Positions 62,801-64,000 of a DNA stretch of 64,000 bases are shown one piece after another (the stretch's first letter is position 1; each line of letters begins with the position of its first letter). The translations under genes were made by a program, and so were the position numbers. The notes under the pieces were generated by a model. The model did not search any database and was not told the DNA's origin. It saw nothing but the letters and a program-made list of their open reading frames with translations. The DNA is from Todiramphus chloris collaris (lineage: Eukaryota; Chordata; Aves; Coraciiformes; Alcedinidae). Where the stretch lies: NCBI GenBank assembly GCA_025345505.1, contig JANVCC010000022.1, positions 26,077,621 to 26,141,620 on the forward strand. The letters are read 5' to 3'.

Positions 62801-64000
62801 CTGCGCCTCTTCATCGCCGGGGTCCCGCTTGTGGGGACCGAAACCCTTCGGTCTCTCCCCCTCCTTCCCTCCCCTCCCTCCTCCCTCCCTCCTTCCTTCC
62901 TTCCTTCTCCAGGCTTGGCTCGGGGAGGGAGGGGGGCTCTGCCTGCAGTCTGCCTTCACGCCTGCCCTCCCGGGCGACGCCGGGCTCCTGCTTGCCCCCC
63001 CCAGGCTGCCCCCGGCCGCTCCCCGGCCGCCCCCCGCGCCCCCCGGGCCAGGTGAGGCTGCGCTACAGACCCTTTCGGATGTAGGCAGGCGAGATCCCGG
63101 ATGGATTTCGGGAGCGTCATGAACAAGGTATGGGTGGGGGCCGAGGGCATGGGGGTCCCCAGCTCCCCCCGGGGGGTGGGGGTGGGTGGGTGCTCCGGGG
63201 GGTGGCATCGCTTCAGGGGGCGGGGGCCACTCGTGACATCGGAGCGGGGATGGGGTGGTGCGTGGTTGGGGGGGTGCTGCCCCCCTGTGTTGGGGGATCC
63301 CCAGTTGTCGGTCCCCAGAGGGTGTCTCGGGGTGAAGGGGGAGCCTGAAGGGGGCAATGCGGTGCTCGCAGGGAGGAGGATTTGGGGAGGGGGCGAGGTC
63401 CGGTTTGCTGCCGGCTGGAATCTGTGAGCGACTCTGGGGGGGCGTGCCCCCCGCGCCCACCTCCCCACCTCGCCGAGGCGGTGACCCGCAGGGTGCCCCG
63501 GAGGGGGACACGCAGGCGCTGGGCTCCGCGTCCCCTCCAAAGTGTGTAGGGACGTGTCCCTGGGGAGCGAGGACTGCGCGGGAAAGCGGAGTACTGCCCA
63601 GGGAACCCGCTCAGACCCCGCGGCCGGCGGGGGAGATGTCGGGCGGGTGCCTGTCACCCCGAGGTGAGGGGGACACCCGAGAGGCAGCCTCTGGGCCGGA
63701 ACACCCTGGCAGCCCACGGGTTAACCCCCTGCGCCGGTCCGGCCGCGGGACCATCAATGGTTAAACCCCGGGTTAATGAGTGGCGAGGAGTCCGGCAGCC
63801 CGGGCCGGTGCCAGCCCCCCGCCCCCCCGGGCACGGACCCCCGGCCGTTCGGCGCCGCCGGGTCCGCAGAGGGTTAAATCAGGCAGGGCAGGTCCCAGCG
63901 CAGATGTTTTTGGGCTGTGCTCCTGGGAGAGGAAACGGCCGAGCGAGGCATCAGCCCTTTTGGTTTTAAGGGGAAAAACAAGAAAAAAATAGAGAACTGC
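47839..64000 (+). CDS. TNS1: TNS1 (tensin 1), 5' end only; alternative start exons, gene continues beyond the window
   Basis: Tensin 1 links integrin tails to actin at focal and fibrillar adhesions. Only start exons lie here: 47839-47934 with 54396-54504 and 55677-55714 (C1-type N-terminus), and 63101-63127 (short start). Every terminal donor is in phase 0, so both forms can join the same downstream exon. The assignment rests on three points: the C1 spacing seen in tensins, the short peptide MDFGSVMNK, which matches the chicken tensin start (MDFGSVMNQ, from memory), and position beside RUFY4 in the orientation expected from mammals. The PTEN-like, C2, SH2 and PTB exons are not in the window. 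I cannot exclude further small exons between 55.7 and 63.1 kb. Confidence 0.85.
47935..50967. other. TNS1 5' intronic region
   Basis: Contains the 33-bp minisatellite (48380-48675), TG-rich stretches (49060-49135) and the left part of a CpG island that begins near 50400. No coding exon is supported. Confidence 0.45.
48380..48675. repeat. 33-bp minisatellite, about nine units
   Basis: Units begin with TGCCCAtaAAG or close variants at 48380, 48413, 48446, 48478, 48513, 48546, 48579, 48613 and 48646, a spacing of 32-35 bp. Each unit continues with a CCTGGCATGNGGGATCYCTG-like phrase. The copies are diverged, indicating an old array. It lies in a TNS1 5' intron. Confidence 0.75.
50400..51420 (+). 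promoter_or_regulatory. TNS1: CpG island, possible internal TNS1 promoter
   Basis: A sharply bounded 1-kb CpG-rich block far from any other gene start, with many GC boxes. It contains a small ATG exon candidate (50968-51000). Its position inside the TNS1 5' region, and the absence of any other gene, suggest an alternative TNS1 promoter. Confidence 0.5.
50968..51000 (+). CDS. Candidate additional TNS1 start exon in the CpG island
   Basis: ATG followed by 11 codons (MTGVCLSCLLW) and a GTACGG donor in phase 0. The phase is the same as in the other TNS1 start exons, so it could splice to the C1 exon at 54396 without a frame problem. The two Cys near the N-terminus resemble acylation sites. Support is limited to CpG-island location, donor and phase. 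Confidence 0.3.
51421..53439. other. TNS1 5' intronic region without supported exons
   Basis: Holds AT-containing islands that stand out from the GC-rich background: ATAATTATTGTTAATGAAG near 52260, the palindrome TTTGCATATGCAAA (52401-52414), and TTAATCTCATTAG near 53064. These are candidate regulatory elements. The rest is TG/CA-rich and shows no gene. Confidence 0.4.
52401..52414. promoter_or_regulatory. 14-bp palindromic octamer-type element
   Basis: TTTGCATATGCAAA is a perfect palindrome containing two overlapping TTTGCAT half sites, resembling POU/OCT dimer sites. It lies in an intronic region of TNS1 with other AT-rich motifs nearby. Functional status is unknown. Confidence 0.35.
53470..54060. 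repeat. Long alternating purine-pyrimidine (CA/TG/CG) tract
   Basis: About 600 bp dominated by alternating CA, TG and CG steps (ACACACGTGCATACG-type), including an uninterrupted (CA)n at about 53846-53869 followed by CG-rich (GCAC)n/(CGCA)n. Such sequence favours Z-DNA. It keeps all frames open, producing spurious Cys/His/Thr-rich frames on both strands. Confidence 0.8.
54075..54089 (+). promoter_or_regulatory. CTCF-like site
   Basis: CCGCCAGGGGGCGAC closely matches the CTCF core (CCASYAGRKGGCRS). It sits exactly at the right end of the alternating CA/CG tract. It is followed by CTCTTTAAAGGGG (TATA-like, 54094-54106) and GC boxes (GGGGCGGGGCGGGG), so this could be an insulator or another promoter. 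Confidence 0.45.
54396..54504 (+). CDS. TNS1: TNS1 exon encoding the first part of the C1 zinc finger
   Basis: A CCCCAG acceptor and CGAG|GTGAGA donor bound a frame reading DLEDPPAHAFKMTSFKKVKA followed by CGICRQAITRQGSTCR. His40, Cys53, Cys56 and Cys67 of the deduced isoform (H-x12-C-x2-C-x10-C) are the first C1 ligands, with the short x10 spacing typical of tensin C1 domains. C1 domains in tensins mediate lipid or protein contacts at membranes; here the classical phorbol-binding residues are not evident. The exon ends in phase 1 and joins 55677-55714. Confidence 0.8.
54505..55676 (+). other. Intron between the two TNS1 C1 exons
   Basis: 1.17 kb. TG microsatellite at about 54637-54659 and further TG/CA-rich stretches at 55400-55530. 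Nothing coding is supported. Confidence 0.6.
55677..55714 (+). CDS. TNS1: TNS1 exon encoding the second part of the C1 zinc finger
   Basis: A 38-bp exon between CTACAG and CAAG|GTAAGG. It encodes GCKLSCHTKCQAK and supplies Cys70, His75 and Cys78 (C-x2-C-x4-H-x2-C across the junction). It ends in phase 0, so the last C1 cysteine must come from the next exon, off the right edge. Confidence 0.8.
55715..63100 (+). other. TNS1 5' intronic region
   Basis: More than 7 kb with no further exon that I can support. It contains TG-rich sequence (58955-59170), an isolated GACAGCTAATTAGCAAC motif (59878-59894), a C run at 62320-62334 and the start of the CpG island that leads into the 63.1-kb start exon. 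Small cryptic exons cannot be excluded. Confidence 0.45.
62380..63900 (+). promoter_or_regulatory. TNS1: CpG-island promoter of the short-start TNS1 isoform
   Basis: A dense CpG island surrounds the 63101-63127 start exon, with long pyrimidine stretches (CTCCCTCC/TTCCTTCC, 62863-62910) and GC boxes. Just upstream are an AT-rich patch (62130-62180) and AAATAAAAG (62279-62287), which may be a TATA-like element for an upstream start. Two adjacent donors, AG|GTGAGG at 63051-63052 and the coding one at 63128, allow alternative 5'UTR splicing. Confidence 0.6.
63101..63127 (+). CDS. TNS1: TNS1 alternative start exon (MDFGSVMNK)
   Basis: Nine codons followed by a GTATGG donor in phase 0. The peptide MDFGSVMN is the start of chicken tensin as I recall it, where it is followed by QAATPCSP; that second part is in the common exon off the right edge. 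Skipping the C1 exons, this start gives a tensin with at most the last C1 cysteine. Confidence 0.85.
63128..64000 (+). other. Start of the following TNS1 intron
   Basis: CpG-rich for most of its length, then AT-rich at the very end of the window. No exon is supported. Confidence 0.6.

Overview
This is a vertebrate nuclear region, almost certainly from a bird. It carries a gene block known from mammals (human 2q35) in reversed orientation: TMBIM1 (+), PNKD short form (-), AAMP (+), ARPC2 (-), a CXCR1-type chemokine receptor (+), RUFY4 (-) and the 5' end of TNS1 (+). The avian assignment rests on short GC-rich introns, dense CpG islands, few recognisable transposons, and a TNS1 start exon whose peptide matches the N-terminus of chicken tensin as I remember it. 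The species cannot be named from this window.

Layout. At 1-6.4 kb is TMBIM1, with a CpG-island promoter at the left edge and a second, TATA-type promoter candidate just upstream of the ATG exon. At 6.7-7.7 kb are the three exons of the PNKD short form (MR-1S-like). The metallo-hydrolase exons of the long form are not in the window and by mammalian gene structure should lie to the left of TMBIM1. PNKD and AAMP (8.0-12.2 kb) share a 332-bp divergent CpG-island promoter with two ZNF143-like elements. AAMP and ARPC2 (12.8-33.0 kb; intron 1 is about 10 kb) converge. The bile-acid receptor gene GPBAR1, which sits between them in mammals, is not there. The CXCR1-type receptor occupies one coding exon at 36.5-37.6 kb. 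RUFY4 runs leftward from 44.0 to 39.2 kb and may have an extra upstream coding exon at 46.0 kb. From 47.8 kb to the right edge lie alternative TNS1 start exons: one pair carrying a C1 zinc finger, one short start exon at 63.1 kb, and one candidate at 51.0 kb. The shared TNS1 body exons lie beyond 64 kb.

Functions. The genes are neighbours by ancestry and do not form an operon-like unit. Several act in the actin/adhesion/migration area: ARPC2 (Arp2/3 actin nucleation), TNS1 (focal adhesions), AAMP (cell migration) and the CXCR (leukocyte chemotaxis). TMBIM1 and RUFY4 act in endolysosomal membranes and autophagy, and PNKD-S is a small membrane protein.

I reconstructed every coding exon by hand from splice sites and reading phase; phases close in every multi-exon gene (TMBIM1 315 aa, PNKD-S 129 aa, AAMP 423 aa, ARPC2 300 aa, RUFY4 688 aa). 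I see no bacterial, phage, CRISPR or retroviral feature and no clearly undescribed system. The points most worth following are the TNS1 alternative starts that add or remove a C1 domain, an acidic insertion and possible N-terminal extension in RUFY4, a long alternating purine-pyrimidine (Z-DNA-prone) tract ending at a CTCF-like site, and the GPBAR1 absence.
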